Part shown: positions 11,294 to 22,393 of the stretch, piece after piece
Layout: every line of letters begins with the position of its first letter
Numbering within the stretch: position 1 is the first letter of the stretch
From: Stagonosporopsis chrysanthemi
Lineage: Eukaryota; Ascomycota; Dothideomycetes; Pleosporales; Didymellaceae
Assembly: GCA_022560025.1 (NCBI GenBank)
Contig: JAFISE010000015.1
Coordinates: 240,946 to 304,945 of the forward strand
DNA: 64,000 nt
Direction: 5' to 3'
The notes under the pieces: generated by a model
Told to the model about the DNA's origin: nothing
Database searches by the model: none
Seen by the model: the letters and a program-made list of their open reading frames with translations, nothing else
Program-made: the position numbers and the translations under genes

Positions 11294-12670
11294 ATGTCGT
11301 CGAAGGAGCCCCAGCCCAACGACGCGGAGAAGAACATCGAGATCTGGAAGGTCAAGAAGCTAATCAAGCGTCTTGAAGCCGCCCGCGGAAATGGCACATC
11401 CATGATTTCGCTCATCATTCGTACGTGAGCCCTGTGCCTTGCCGCCGCCTGCACCCTCGAGCGCCACCACTCACCATGCATAGCGCCCAAGGACCAGGTC
11501 TCGCGCGCCGCGAAGATGTTGGCTGAAGAGTTTGGCACTGCCTCCAACATCAAGTCCCGCGTCAACCGGCTCTCCGTCCTGTCCGCCATCACCTCGACCC
11601 AGCAGCGCCTGAAGCTGTACTCGAAGGTCCCGCCCAACGGCCTCGTCATCTACTGCGGTGAAATCCTGACCCCCGAGGGCAAGGAACGCAAGGTCAACAT
11701 CGACTTCGAGCCCTTCAAGCCCATCAACACCTCGCTGTACCTCTGTGACAACAAATTCCACACTGAGGCCCTGAGCGAGCTGCTCGAGTCTGACCAGAAG
11801 TTCGGCTTCATCATCATGGACGGAAACGGTGCCCTCTTCGGCACACTGTCAGGCAACACCCGTGAAATTGTTCACAAGTTCTCTGTCGATCTGCCCAAGA
11901 AGCACGGCCGTGGTGGTCAATCTGCCCTGCGTTTCGCCCGTCTGCGTGAGGAGAAGCGCCACAACTACGTCCGCAAGGTCGCCGAGTTGGCAGTGCAGAA
12001 CTTCATCACCGCCGACAAGGTCAACGTCGCGGGTATCATTCTGGCCGGTAGTGCCGACTTCAAGAACGATCTGAACCAGTCCGATCTCTTCGACAACCGC
12101 CTGCAGTCCAAGGTCATCAAGGTTGTCGACGTTTCCTACGGTGGCGAGAACGGTTTCAATCAGGCCATCGAGCTGTCGTCCGAGACGCTTGGCAACGTCA
12201 AGTTCATTCAGGAGAAGAAGCTCATCAACGAGTACTTCGACCACATCTCCAAGGACTCCGGCAAGGTCTGCTACGGTGTTGAGGACACACTCAAGGCTCT
12301 GGAGGCTGGCGCAGCAGAGACTTTGATTGTCTTTGAGAACTTGGAAATCACTCGCTGGGTGCTCAAGGCCTCTGACGGCACCGAGGTCATCCTCCACACC
12401 AACAAGACACAGGAGGCCGACCGAACCAACTTCATGGACAAGACCACCGGACAGGAGATGGAAATCGTCGAGCAGTCATCCATGCTCGAGTGGCTCGCTG
12501 AGAAGTACCGTGACTTCGGTGCCACCCTCGAGTTCGTCTCCGATCGTTCCTCCGAGGGCAACCAGTTCGTGAAGGGCTTTGGTGGTATTGGTGCCATCCT
12601 GCGTTATGCGCTCAACTTTGAGCAGCTTGCCGACTTTGACGACGATGAAGACGAGTTCTACGATGATTGA
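11294..12670 (+). CDS. SUP45: eukaryotic translation release factor 1 (eRF1)
   Basis: Recognises all three stop codons in the ribosomal A site and triggers peptide release with eRF3. Two exons (11294-11420, 11484-12670) give 437 aa, the normal fungal length. Decoding motifs are intact: GTS at 34-36, NIKS at 64-67, YLCDNKF at 128-134. The catalytic GGQ sits at 186-188. The acidic C-terminus (DFDDDEDEFYDD) is typical of the eRF3-binding end. The intron follows codon 42 by one base; splicing restores IIPPKDQ. Confidence 0.98.
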
Positions 12671-13405
12671 CGGTTGTGCGCCCTCGCTGACTGCGAGGCA
12701 GCGTCCCCACTCCACGCGCCGAGTGAAGGAACGTCCGCTGCCCGCGCGCAAGGTCAACAAGACGCGCCCGGATTGAAGGACGGAGCAGTCGATGTTACGA
12801 CGCTTCGCCTCTCCCGATTGTAGATGAAGAGGGGAGCGTTCACGGAGGTTTTGCATGGTATGCTAGTCCTGATCTGATTCAATCAATCGGCGTCGCTAAC
12901 ACCATCGACAGGCTGATAAACCACCCATTCTTATCACCACCCCTTTCGTTCAACGGAGAGGCAGCAGCCTTCTCCGACAAGTTGCCCAATCGTGCCCGAT
13001 TGCAGAGCTCTATCCTAGCCATGACTACAAGTGAAGACGAACAGGACACTGAGAATAGCCATTGTCAATAATCTGCTTGCGAACTTTCCGCAACATTCCT
13101 AGGTGGAAGAAGGAGAGGCAAATTGCTCATTCGCGTATGCGTCAGCTTGTCTGTCGTTCATATCCAGCTGAATCAAAATTGTGCTTTGTAACACTTTCTC
13201 ATGAACGCTTCTGAACGTGAATGCCTGTAGTGATTCTAAAAGTAAGCTTTGTGTCTGTGTAAAATTATACGCCCTACACTAGACGTGCACATCCGCCCTA
13301 TGATGTTGTAGATCTGCCGTTTAAAATGGCCGATGCCGGTCTAAATTCCATTCCGAACTTGAACCTCAACTCACACAAGTCGCACACCAATCGCAATCAG
13401 ATAAA
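12671..13405. other. intergenic region, eRF1 3' end and PHA2 promoter
   Basis: About 735 bp between tandem genes. It should contain the eRF1 3' UTR and the promoter of the prephenate dehydratase gene. No credible ORF, repeat or RNA was seen. Confidence 0.4.
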
Positions 13406-14600
13406 ATGTCAGAAACACAGAAACCGAAAGTAGCGTTTTTGGGGCCAGAGGCAAGCTACACGCATCAGGTAGGTAAACAGTTCCGATGCAAAGCGATGGG
13501 TTGTCACAGTCCTGGTATTGTCCGCAAGCTTTCCTGAGGAGAGTTAACACATCACGAGGCGATCGTCCAATCAACGATAATCATCACTGGACAAGCCCCC
13601 GTCAACATTTGAACCCTCCTGTACACTTTCCCATTTCTCTTGTTTTGATGAAAGGGATCCAAGTCAAACTCTGTTGTCTTCCTTGCTCTTACGCTGACCA
13701 ACAACCAAGGCTACTCTTGACACATTCTCGTCGGATCAGTACACCCTTGCTCCGCAAACTACCATCGAGGACGTGTTCGCTGCGGTACAAGATGGAAGTA
13801 TGTATCGTGGCGTCGTACCTTTTGAGAATAGCACCAATGGCTCCGTAGTCTTCACTCTTGACCTCTTCGCCGATTTGCACAGCAAGTACAGCGACATACT
13901 TGTATGCGGTGAGGCATATGTGAGCGTGAGCCACTGTCTGCTTGGCCTTGAACCTTCAACAGACTACTCCAAGATCACGAAGTTGTACTCTCACCCACAG
14001 GCCTGGGGTCAATGTAAAGCTTTCCTGCAGCAGCACCTGAAGCACGCTGAACGCTTCGATGTATCTTCAACATCACGCGCTGCACAGATAGTTGCAGACT
14101 CACAGGACTCAACTGTAGCGGCAATCAGTAGCAAAGTTGCAGGCACACTGTTCAAGCTCTCGACTCTGGCAGAAGGCATCAACGACGTCAGCGGCAACCA
14201 GACACGCTTCCTTGTCCTGCGACGAAGAGACGTATCTGGACAACTATCAGCCTCTCCCCCAAAGTCTACCGCGGGAAAGACCAACGACGAGGAAGACTAC
14301 AAGAGCCTTCTTCTATTTACGCTCCCATACACGCCCTCCAACCCCAACCCCGGAGCCTTAGCACAATGTCTATCGGTCTTTGGCAGACACAAGCTCAATC
14401 TGACGAGCATCAACACGCGGCCGAGTGGGGTGGCAAACTGGGAGTACATCTTCTACATCGAATTCAAGGGAAGGAAAGAGGAGGGCGATGGCGGGGCGGT
14501 CAATGCCGCATTTAAGGAGCTGGATGGCGTGTGTGAGTGGTATCGATGGCTGGGGAGCTGGGAGAATAAACAACCGGCAGCGGATGCGCAAAAGTTGTAG
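13406..14600 (+). CDS. PHA2: prephenate dehydratase
   Basis: Converts prephenate to phenylpyruvate in phenylalanine synthesis. Two exons (13406-13468, 13710-14600) give 317 aa. The catalytic domain starts with VAFLGPEASYTHQ and includes VPFENSTNGSV and NQTRFLVLRR, whose TRF is the catalytic Thr-Arg-Phe motif. From about residue 200 an ACT domain follows, with GALAQCLSVFGRHKLNLTSI and TRPSGVANWEYIFYIEF, the usual phenylalanine feedback site. The intron of 241 bp is long for this window; its splice sites are GTAGGT and CCAAG. Confidence 0.95.
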
Positions 14601-14863
14601 AAGGATCGGAGTTGTTCTGAAATGTGCCTTCCCTGAAATGGTAGCTGCCTCACAAATGGCAGAAGTAGCTTCCTTGACAACCCAGATCACGAGCTCTTTC
14701 TGCAGTGACATTGCGACTACCTGAATTGACAAGCACAGGCGCGTTCACAGCTCAGACGTGGTTCATCATTGTCGCTCGAGACCGTAGGTTTGACACCAAC
14801 CAGCATCGCTCAATATCGTCATCATACCCATTGCTTCATATCGCTACATCATAATCCAGAACC

Positions 14864-15640
14864 ATGCCTCCCCGCAAACGAAGACAGCCAATCTCACCAC
14901 GAACAACAAGAAGATCCAAACGAACCAACATCTCCAACTCACCGCAGTCACAATGGTCAGACATCCTCTCTTCTGCCCCACCCAGCAACTTGCCAACACC
15001 AGAGGGACTGCAGCCCCACGACTACGTTATGTCTGCATCTCCATCATCCGATTTCTTGACTCCGGCAGTCACCTGTCAAGAGAATCCTACGACTTCGCAA
15101 GTGGATACCAGCATTGACCATGAAGAAGCTATCGATGCTCTGTCGACATCGATTCCTTTCATGGACTGGCTTGAGGCCCAGGTTGGGAGCTACGAGGCGA
15201 AGAGGCGGTCGAGCGTACAACTTCACACACCGGAGCCTGAGCTGATGGAGGACCCTGTGACGAGCCAGGCGGATGGCAAGTTGCCTGAGGTCCAGGAAGA
15301 AGCATCATCCGGCCAGGGCCAAGCTGCAAAGGGGAAGAACAGTGAAACCAAAAGCAAAATCGTAAAATCCGATGAGGATCCAGCGAAGCTCACAGGTGGT
15401 GAGCCAGAAGTTCCATCTCACGCACATCAGCCGTCTCGCAAAAACAGAAGCAAGAGAGGGAAGACGTCGACAAACGACGTTCGCGGACCAGCTCGTACCA
15501 GAGTCAAGCTGAGCACAGAGGACGTGAAACTTGCAAAAGCTCTCACCAGGATTGGTGAGAACCATGAGTTGACCAGAGGCCTCTTATTCCTCGTTGCGCA
15601 GCAAGTTGTGGAAGCTCGCAAGTTGATATTCGATGCGTGA
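14864..15640 (+). CDS. unrecognised basic, low-complexity protein
   Basis: I do not recognise this 258-aa single-exon protein. It opens with a very basic stretch (MPPRKRRQPISPRTTRRSKR) that could be a nuclear localisation signal. The middle is rich in Ser, Pro, Glu and Gln and looks disordered; a second basic patch, KNRSKRGKT, lies at about 185-200. The last 45 residues (from KLSTEDVKLAKALTRIG) look helical and amphipathic and are the only likely folded part. Nuclear location is an inference from composition. There is no signal peptide or membrane segment. Confidence 0.6.
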   Translation: MPPRKRRQPISPRTTRRSKRTNISNSPQSQWSDILSSAPPSNLPTPEGLQPHDYVMSASPSSDFLTPAVTCQENPTTSQVDTSIDHEEAIDALSTSIPFMDWLEAQVGSYEAKRRSSVQLHTPEPELMEDPVTSQADGKLPEVQEEASSGQGQAAKGKNSETKSKIVKSDEDPAKLTGGEPEVPSHAHQPSRKNRSKRGKTSTNDVRGPARTRVKLSTEDVKLAKALTRIGENHELTRGLLFLVAQQVVEARKLIFDA

Positions 15641-15912
15641 ATGCGCCTTCATGATATATGCGAGAAACAAAACACTGATATCTCTGCAGCGATCAAAAGT
15701 TACAGGAGTCTCGCAGGGATTCCATGTACAACCCGGACTACTTCCAACGAAGACCGACCTTGGTCGAGAACATAGCGAGAGCGTGAGTTTCTCTTGTACA
15801 ACCACCATATATTTTGCAATGTACTGACTGCCCCCAGCATCGTCAATCAAGAATCGGCTCTCGCTACTGTAATACATTAGACAATGCCGAATCATACGAA
15901 ATCCACGAAGGC

Positions 15913-16389
15913 ATGCCTAGAGACCAACCCAACGAACACCCTGTCGGTACTGACCGCCCAGCTCATGTCTCTACGAGCGTGACAGAGACGCGTGACCGCC
16001 GCATTTTCAACGAGAACATATTCCAAGATCCCGTCCAGAGAGCCGGCAAGCCATCCGACATTACAACACCCAGCATGACGGACATGAAGAATATGAGATG
16101 GCAATGTGGTCACTGTTTGCACTGGAACCAGCCTAGACAAGAAGATGGAAGCAACGTGCCGATCGGGAGCGTACAGGGTGTGGTGCAGAAACACCGGTGT
16201 GAAAGCTGTAGCGAATGGCTTCTCGAGGATGCGGAGATGCTGAACGCGACGCAGCATGAGGCTGATAAGGAAATGGAGAGGGAGGCCGAGATGGGAGCGA
16301 ATCCTAGGGCGGTGCCAATTCCAGGGAAGGAGCCGTCGAGGAAGTCGACAACCGATGTTCTTGCTGGGGTGAGGTTCAGAGCCGCTTGA
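15913..16389 (+). CDS. small CxxC...CxxC zinc-ribbon-like protein, unknown
   Basis: Not recognised as a named family. The likely core is a zinc-binding pair of knuckles, WQCGHCLHWN and HRCESCSEWL, about 30 residues apart, followed by a charged helical tail. From the ATG at 15913 it has 158 aa. The frame is open upstream to about 15814, and an upstream exon ending near 15782 (GTGAGT donor, CCCCAG acceptor at about 15838) would join in frame, so the true start is uncertain. It is convergent with SMP3. Confidence 0.55.
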   Translation: MPRDQPNEHPVGTDRPAHVSTSVTETRDRRIFNENIFQDPVQRAGKPSDITTPSMTDMKNMRWQCGHCLHWNQPRQEDGSNVPIGSVQGVVQKHRCESCSEWLLEDAEMLNATQHEADKEMEREAEMGANPRAVPIPGKEPSRKSTTDVLAGVRFRAA

Positions 16390-16649
16390 TTGAGGTGTGT
16401 GGCTTTTGCAGTAGAGAAACATGATGTTGACCGTCAGCGGAGAGCCCATATTGCAGAGAGTGACCGTGAGCTTGTGACGAAGAACAAAGGTCTGTGATTA
16501 GGAAAGCAGTATCTAAGAGGGTATCTTGGTGTGAAAGTGTGAAAGAGAAGAAGATGCAGAAACATCGAAAGCAGAAATCCTCCATCGACAAAGGGAAAAC
16601 CAGATCGTCAAGTCCCGACTCCTCAGCATGTCGGAAGCCGTACTTTTTT

Positions 16650-18403
16650 TCAAGCTTGAGCTTCAGTCGCCCAGCAATTCCTCGTCACGCGCCACACCAC
16701 CAGTCCACGGTCGCCCACCACCCTGCTCAGCGTCGGCCATACGCCATCATCCCCAAACTCCATGTCGTCCAGGTTCAAATGCTGCCTGTAGCTCCACACC
16801 TCCTCGAGCTCCATCTCGCCGCGGTGCTTCGGGTCCTGGAACGGCTTCAGAGCGTACGCCGAGCGCGGCGCAACGAGGTAGACGGCGCCCCTGCCCTCGA
16901 TCTTTGGGGGTTTGCGGGTGCGGCAGGGCGGGAGTGCCGAATCGACCTCGGCCAACATGCGGGGGAATGGCATTCCCATCAGATCGACAGTGGTGAGTTC
17001 CGAGTTCTTGCCGTTAAGCAGCCAGGTGGGCGGGCTGTATGTCTTCCACCAGTAGACGTGAGTGACGTACTCGCTGCTGGCGGCGATGTGGGTTTGCACG
17101 GGCACGATGCCGCCTTGGTGGTAGACGCCCATGAGCAGCCCGAGGGCGAGATTGAAGAGGATCCAGGATGCTATCCAGGTCTTTCGTAGGGTGGCGCTGT
17201 AGGGGAGCCGGATCGAGGAGAGGATCAAGGGGACGGCAGGGAGCAGGAAGCGCGCTTCTTGATGGGGAAAGATGCTGAGGAGCGCGATGCCGGAGAGGGC
17301 GCTGATGAGCAGCGGGGTGACGCTGGAGCGGCGCAGGAAGAAGAGGAGGGGAAACGCGGGGCCGAGGAGCTGTGGAAGGTTGACCAGGAAGTGCTGGTAG
17401 CGAGGGTGAATGCCATGATGGGCGAGGTTGGCGGAGTCGGAGTTGTAGAGGAAATTATTGAGGGGCGTGATGACGGGGTTTGCGAAGACGCGGGTGAAGG
17501 TGAATTCGCCAGGCGTGTAAGACGCGGTGTCGAAGCAGATGGCTACGAAGGCTGCGAAGAGAGCGGACGCTGCGAGGAAGACGAAGGAGAGGGGTCTGTG
17601 GGGATTAACGTTTGTTTTCGAGGAGGGTGTGGTGTGAAAGCATACTTCCGTTTGAAGTGCGGTAGCAGGAGCAGCGAAGGAAGCAGCAAGAAGGCCGGGA
17701 ACGTGATGCGGTTGAAGACTCCCACAACGAGCATGCAGCCCAGCAGGGACGAGGCTAATACGCTGGAACGCTTCTGCGGGTTGGGTTAGCTGCATGTCAC
17801 CGGGAGCGGACCGCGCACGGCGCCTGGCATGGCGTACCTTGTCTCCCACAATCCGCTGGATCAGCACCAGACTCCAGCACACCAGCAGCGTCTCGAGGCT
17901 GTTGGAGAAGGTGTGCGTCTGGAAGGTCCAGGTGACGTACGACGACGCGACCAGGGGCACGGCGACGCGCCGGGCGCGGGGCGACTCGACCAGCTCGTGG
18001 ATGGCCCAGTCCTCCATGACGACGCTCAAGGTGAGCATCAGCACGCGCAGCGCCCAGTAGACGACGGCCGGCGACACGTCGTAGCCAAAGCCGTCCCACA
18101 GCCAGCGCAAGATGTACATGGGCCAGCCGTAGGCCAGCCATAGCGGGAAGGTGCTGCGGATGGGGTGCTCTGCGGTGAACTCCCATGTCTCATGGACGGG
18201 GTAGTCGAAGACGCGGCCTGGCAGCGCAGTCAGTTGGCCGTCCCCTCGACGTGCGCGTTGGGCAGGACTGCGTGTGCCTGCGCGGCGGACGTACCTGCAA
18301 TGACCTCCGGGCCCTGAAAGTTCTCGTCCGGGTGCAGGTAGCTCGGCGACAGCGCGAAGTAGACGCGCACCAGAATCAGCAGGAAGTAGACGCGCCGCCA
18401 CAT
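16650..18403 (-). CDS. SMP3: GPI mannosyltransferase 4 (Smp3/PIG-Z, GT22)
   Basis: ER membrane enzyme that adds the fourth mannose to the GPI-anchor core, which fungi need before attachment. Four exons (18403-18295, 18217-17838, 17773-17646, 17595-16650) give 520 aa against 516 in yeast. After the first helix comes the GT22 lumenal motif HPDE at 24-27. Other conserved blocks are EHPIRSTFPLW, TFSNSLETLLV, GVFNRITFPAF and FPHQEARFLLP. Several hydrophobic helices follow, then a polar C-terminus. Confidence 0.95.
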
Positions 18404-19546
18404 GGTGCCTGCGTGTTGGTTGCGCCGCGAGAGGGTTGCAGGAGGCAGAGGCAGCGCAGGCGCAGGCGCATGTCTGTTGTTGCGCAGGTGAGGTGACGGG
18501 ATGCTACAGGGCCAGCAGGGCGTTTGCAAACAAGGCCGCTGTTGCCAGACGATAGGTCTAAACAACGCCGTTGGACCACGCGAATAGGGGGGTGGGGGCT
18601 TTCGTGCAGCGTCGTCGACGAGCCCTGGAGAGCCTGTTTCCTGCTCCCATCTTGCGGGACACGGGTTCAAGTACGCTATGGGACATTTCTGCGCTCGTCT
18701 GACTGCCTTGGTCAGGCCGCTGCAACACCTGCACCCGGACTCAGCCCTGCAGCCAGCCGCATCAAGCACTCCAGAACGAGCGCGACATCACGTGTGCATT
18801 TCACTCGAGCATTGCTGCAACAGTCGCAGCTGCTGATGTCATGCAGTAGCTGGCATTCGAGACGCCAATCAGTGACTTGTTCAGCCACTGCTGGTCTGCA
18901 CCGTCCCGTTCGGTGAAATGTATAGCCAGCCACACATAGTTCGTCTGTGTATAGAAAGACATACACCTCAAACACCGCTGCAATCGCGCGCACAGCAGCT
19001 ATGAATTCGCTAAACGCCATTTACAGCTGCCCGTTCGTGCCACGTCTCCAGACATCCCTCGGGGTATGTGGTATGTGAATTCGGCGCCCGGTTCCTGGCA
19101 GTTCGCCAGGGATGAGGCACCAACGCCGAGTAAACCGCGCTGACTGCTATGGCTCTCGCTGCGCGCGAACAAAGGCTGGAGCTGAGTGACAATGCAGTGC
19201 ACTGAGCCTACCTGAGCGCCAGAACGTGAAAGGAAAGCATGTTGGTGCGCGCGGCTACTTGCGCCCTCGTGGTGCCTGCTCCAACAGCGAAGAGTGGCTG
19301 CCTTACGCTATTACCGCATTCGTGCGGCCCTGCGGGCTGGCGCCTTGTGCGGCGGAGTAACAAGCGGATTGCCTGAACCTGACTTCACCTTCACCAACAA
19401 ACCCGGGCCACATATAAGCCTCGAATCCCCCGCCCGCCTCGCCTCTTCCCATTCGCAAATCGCAACCCGGAACCGCACACCACTGACAATCGCCCGCGTC
19501 ATCCGCACAACACCAGCTACCCCACCTTCTACACACAACCTACATC
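18404..19546. promoter_or_regulatory. divergent promoter region, SMP3 / SKP1
   Basis: About 1.1 kb between divergent start codons. ORFs here are GC-rich shadows without family features. The 150 bp upstream of SKP1 is CT-rich with a TATA-like element (annotated separately). Confidence 0.4.
19413..19418 (+). promoter_or_regulatory. TATA-like element of SKP1
   Basis: TATAAG sits 134 bp upstream of the SKP1 start codon within a GC-rich setting, followed by a CT/CA-rich leader. Spacing is reasonable for a fungal core promoter; function is inferred. Confidence 0.35.
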
Positions 19547-20162
19547 ATGTCTACCGACGCAGCCACCGCCAACCAGAAGATCAAGCTCACCACGAGCGAC
19601 AACATCGACATCGATGTTGACCGCCAGGTCGCCGAGCGCTCCATCCTCATCAAGAACTTGCTGGAGGATCTTGGCGGCGACAACGATGAGGCCATTCCCA
19701 TCCCCAACGTGAGCGCGCTCCATCTCCCGCAGCCACTACGCATATACTGACAGCACGCAGGTCAACGAGGCCGTCATGAAGAAGGTTCTCGAGTGGTGCG
19801 ACCACCACCGCAACGACCCTCCCGCCTCCCAGGACGACGATTCTGACTCGCGCAAGAAGTCGACCGACATCGACGAGTGGGATCAGAAGTTCATGCAGGT
19901 TGACCAGGAGATGCTCTTCGAGATCATCCTCGTACGTTGCCCACGTATCCACTACATGTTTGGAGCGCATGCTAACGAGCCATAGGCTGCCAACTACCTG
20001 GACATCAAGGCGCTGCTTGATGTCGGCTGCAAGACCGTCGCCAACATGATCAAGGGCAAGTCTCCCGACGAGATCCGGAAGACGTTCAACATCCAGAACG
20101 ACTTCACCCCCGAGGAGGAGGAGCAGATCCGCCGCGAGAACGAGTGGGCCGAGGACCGCTAA
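19547..20162 (+). CDS. SKP1: SCF ubiquitin ligase subunit Skp1
   Basis: Adaptor joining F-box proteins to cullin-1 in SCF ligases (SconC in Aspergillus). Three exons (19547-19708, 19761-19931, 19986-20162) give 169 aa. It has the BTB/POZ-like N-terminal fold and VMKKVLEWCDHH. The F-box-binding C-terminus contains ANYLDIKALLDVGCKTVA, IKGKSPDEIRKTFNI and the closing EEEEQIRRENEWAEDR. All exon joints fall between codons. The loop with DDDSDSRKKSTDIDEW is the usual variable insert. RBX1, another SCF subunit, lies 32 kb to the right. Confidence 0.98.
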
Positions 20163-20695
20163 GCGCCCGTGGCCGTGCAGGTCTCTCTTCTATCCTTGCC
20201 TGTAGATATTGCCACAAAGACACTGCAGGTCTGGTTTCGGTGTTCGGGGTTTGTTTCGGGCATATCATTCTTCTGTTCAGCATGATACCGGATAGTATCT
20301 GGTACACGATACGCACGTCACGATATCTGCGGCTTTGACTCAGCTTCATAGCTCGTAATGAAAAGCAAACGTAAAAGCCACTTTCGTCTCTGTGCAATTG
20401 TGCTCTCCGTGCCATACACCATGTGGGTCTTTGTGACGTTCGCGATGATGCTGGGTACTTGGGTGAGTCACAACCCACCGATCTCAACTCATCACATCAA
20501 TCCAAGGGACCGGCTCGCAGAGGGCAGTCTACGTAGTTCACATTACATTGAGAGAAGTGGTGCTAATGCTCAGTGTTGAAGCAAGCCGGCTTTTACAGGA
20601 CCCAAACGCCTGCAAATGTTCATGCTCATCTGTTTCGTTCCGTTCCTTTCCCCCGGCACACATCTAGGGCGCAAGCAAGCAAGCCCGCTCAGCAT
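20163..20695. other. convergent 3' region between SKP1 and PDX1
   Basis: 533 bp between two stop codons facing each other; holds both 3' UTRs. No gene or repeat seen. Confidence 0.4.
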
Positions 20696-21785
20696 CTACC
20701 AGCCCCTCTTGGCAAGCTTCTCCTCCTCGCCCATAGTCCCGCAGTTGATACCCACCATTGCCTCGCCCAAGTCCATGCTCACCTCCATCAGCACCTTGGG
20801 GTCCTTGTAGTGCGTGACAGCCTGCACAATGGCCTTTGCGCGCTTCGCCGCGTCGCCCGACTTGAAGATGCCGGAGCCGACAAACACGCCGTCGCAGCCC
20901 AACTGCATCATGAGCGCAGCATCAGCGGGTGTCGCAACACCGCCCGCGGCGAAGTTGACGACGGGCAGGCGGCCCAGCTTCGCCGTCTCCTTGAGCAGCT
21001 CGTAGTCGACCTGCAGCTCCTTGGCGTACACGCGCAGCTCCATCTCGTCCATGCCCTGGGCCTTTTTGATCTCGCTCGTCACGGTGCGCATGTGGCGCAC
21101 CGCTTCGATGACGTCGCCCGTGCCGGCTTCGCCTTTTGTGCGGATCATGGCTGCGCCTTCAGCGATGCGGCGCAGGGCTTCGCCGAGGTTGCGGCACCCG
21201 CACACAAAGGGGATCTTGAACGGGTGCTTGCTGACGTGGTGCACGGCGTCGGCAGGGGTGAGGACTTCGGACTCATCGATGTAGTCTACGCCGAGGGCTT
21301 CGAGGATCTGGAGGGATGTGTAAGTGGGATTGGTGGGTTAAGGGGACGAGTGGAGTGAGAGAGGCGAGGGCGAGTATCAGGTTGTAAGAAGCACGTACCT
21401 GGCACTCCACGAAGTGACCAATTCGCGCCTTAGCCATGACGGGAATCGTCACCGTGTCCATGATCTCCTTGATCATCTGGGGGTCGCTCATGCGTGCAAC
21501 GCCGCCCTGTGCCCTGATGTCCGCGGGCACACGCTCCAGTGCCATGACTGCTGAGGCACCGGCCTCTTCTGCGATGCGTGCCTGCAGTCACTCGTCAGTA
21601 TACCCATTGTGTGGATCCTGCCTGCAGTATGACAGGCACCATTCTCTATCACTCACCTGCTCGGCATTGACAACGTCCATGATGACACCACCCTTCAGCA
21701 TGCGGGCGAGGCCTGCCTTGACAGCGAAGTTGTTCTCGCCATCCTGAGCGCTGTGGCCGTTGGTGGTGGGGAGTTCAGTTGCCAT
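20696..21785 (-). CDS. PDX1: pyridoxal 5'-phosphate synthase subunit PdxS/Snz
   Basis: Lyase subunit that makes PLP from ribose 5-phosphate, glyceraldehyde 3-phosphate and ammonia supplied by a PdxT/Sno partner. Three exons (21785-21657, 21581-21399, 21307-20696) give 307 aa. It is a TIM barrel with GLARMLKGGVIMDVVNAEQA, ALERVPADIRAQGGVARMSD, VMAKARIGHFVECQ and NFAAGGVATPADAALMMQLG, all hallmark blocks. It ends KLAKRGW like other family members. No glutaminase subunit gene is nearby. Corresponds to pyroA of Aspergillus. Confidence 0.98.
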
Positions 21786-22393
21786 TATTCTTGTGTTTGT
21801 GAGGGGTACCGAACGAGCCAAAGGTCAATTGTGGTGTTACAGAGGAACAACGAGAAGAAAGTATCGACTTGAAGTTGACTTTAGGAAGACTGGAGATAGC
21901 TCAAAGCCGTGAGAGAAGGTTAAGAACGAAGGGTTGAGCTCGGGTTGATCTCGTGAGTGAGTCAATTGTACTCGATGACCGTATTCCAAGACAATGTAGC
22001 GGCATCGCAACAATTTTTTGCCTTTCCAAGGGTCATACATCCCGCCGTTGCATGCTCGTTCGGCGCCGCGGCTGATCGCGGGGCAGGTGCGATGCGCCTA
22101 GATCCCTGCGCTGCGCCCTTTGAACCAACGCTTGACAAATCGGATCCAATCATAGCGGGGTGATAGCATTGGCGACCCGTGAATTACCGCAGCTTAGTCA
22201 GTAGACTACTCCTCGGAGGAACCAAACTGCCTGAAGAAGCAATTATGGACGCAGGGACTCGCGCATCTCACCCTCCGAGAGTTTGTATGCAGTGTAGACC
22301 AACGCCAATGCTATGCAATTGCTCTGAGCCGCTACATGCCGATGATAAACTCGAATGCGCATAATACCTAGAGTACATGGTCGTTCCTCGTGC
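21786..22393. other. intergenic region, PDX1 promoter and aminopeptidase 3' end
   Basis: 608 bp. It should contain the PDX1 promoter and leader, then the 3' UTR of the aminopeptidase P gene. No credible ORF, RNA or repeat. Confidence 0.4.

Noticed and set aside
11849..12397. 182-codon minus-strand ORF
   Set aside because: Antisense to the eRF1 exon, whose family motifs are complete.
16494..17189. 231-codon plus-strand ORF
   Set aside because: Antisense to the SMP3 last exon and 3' UTR; no motif.
20573..21358. 261-codon plus-strand ORF
   Set aside because: Antisense to the PdxS gene, whose conserved blocks are unmistakable.
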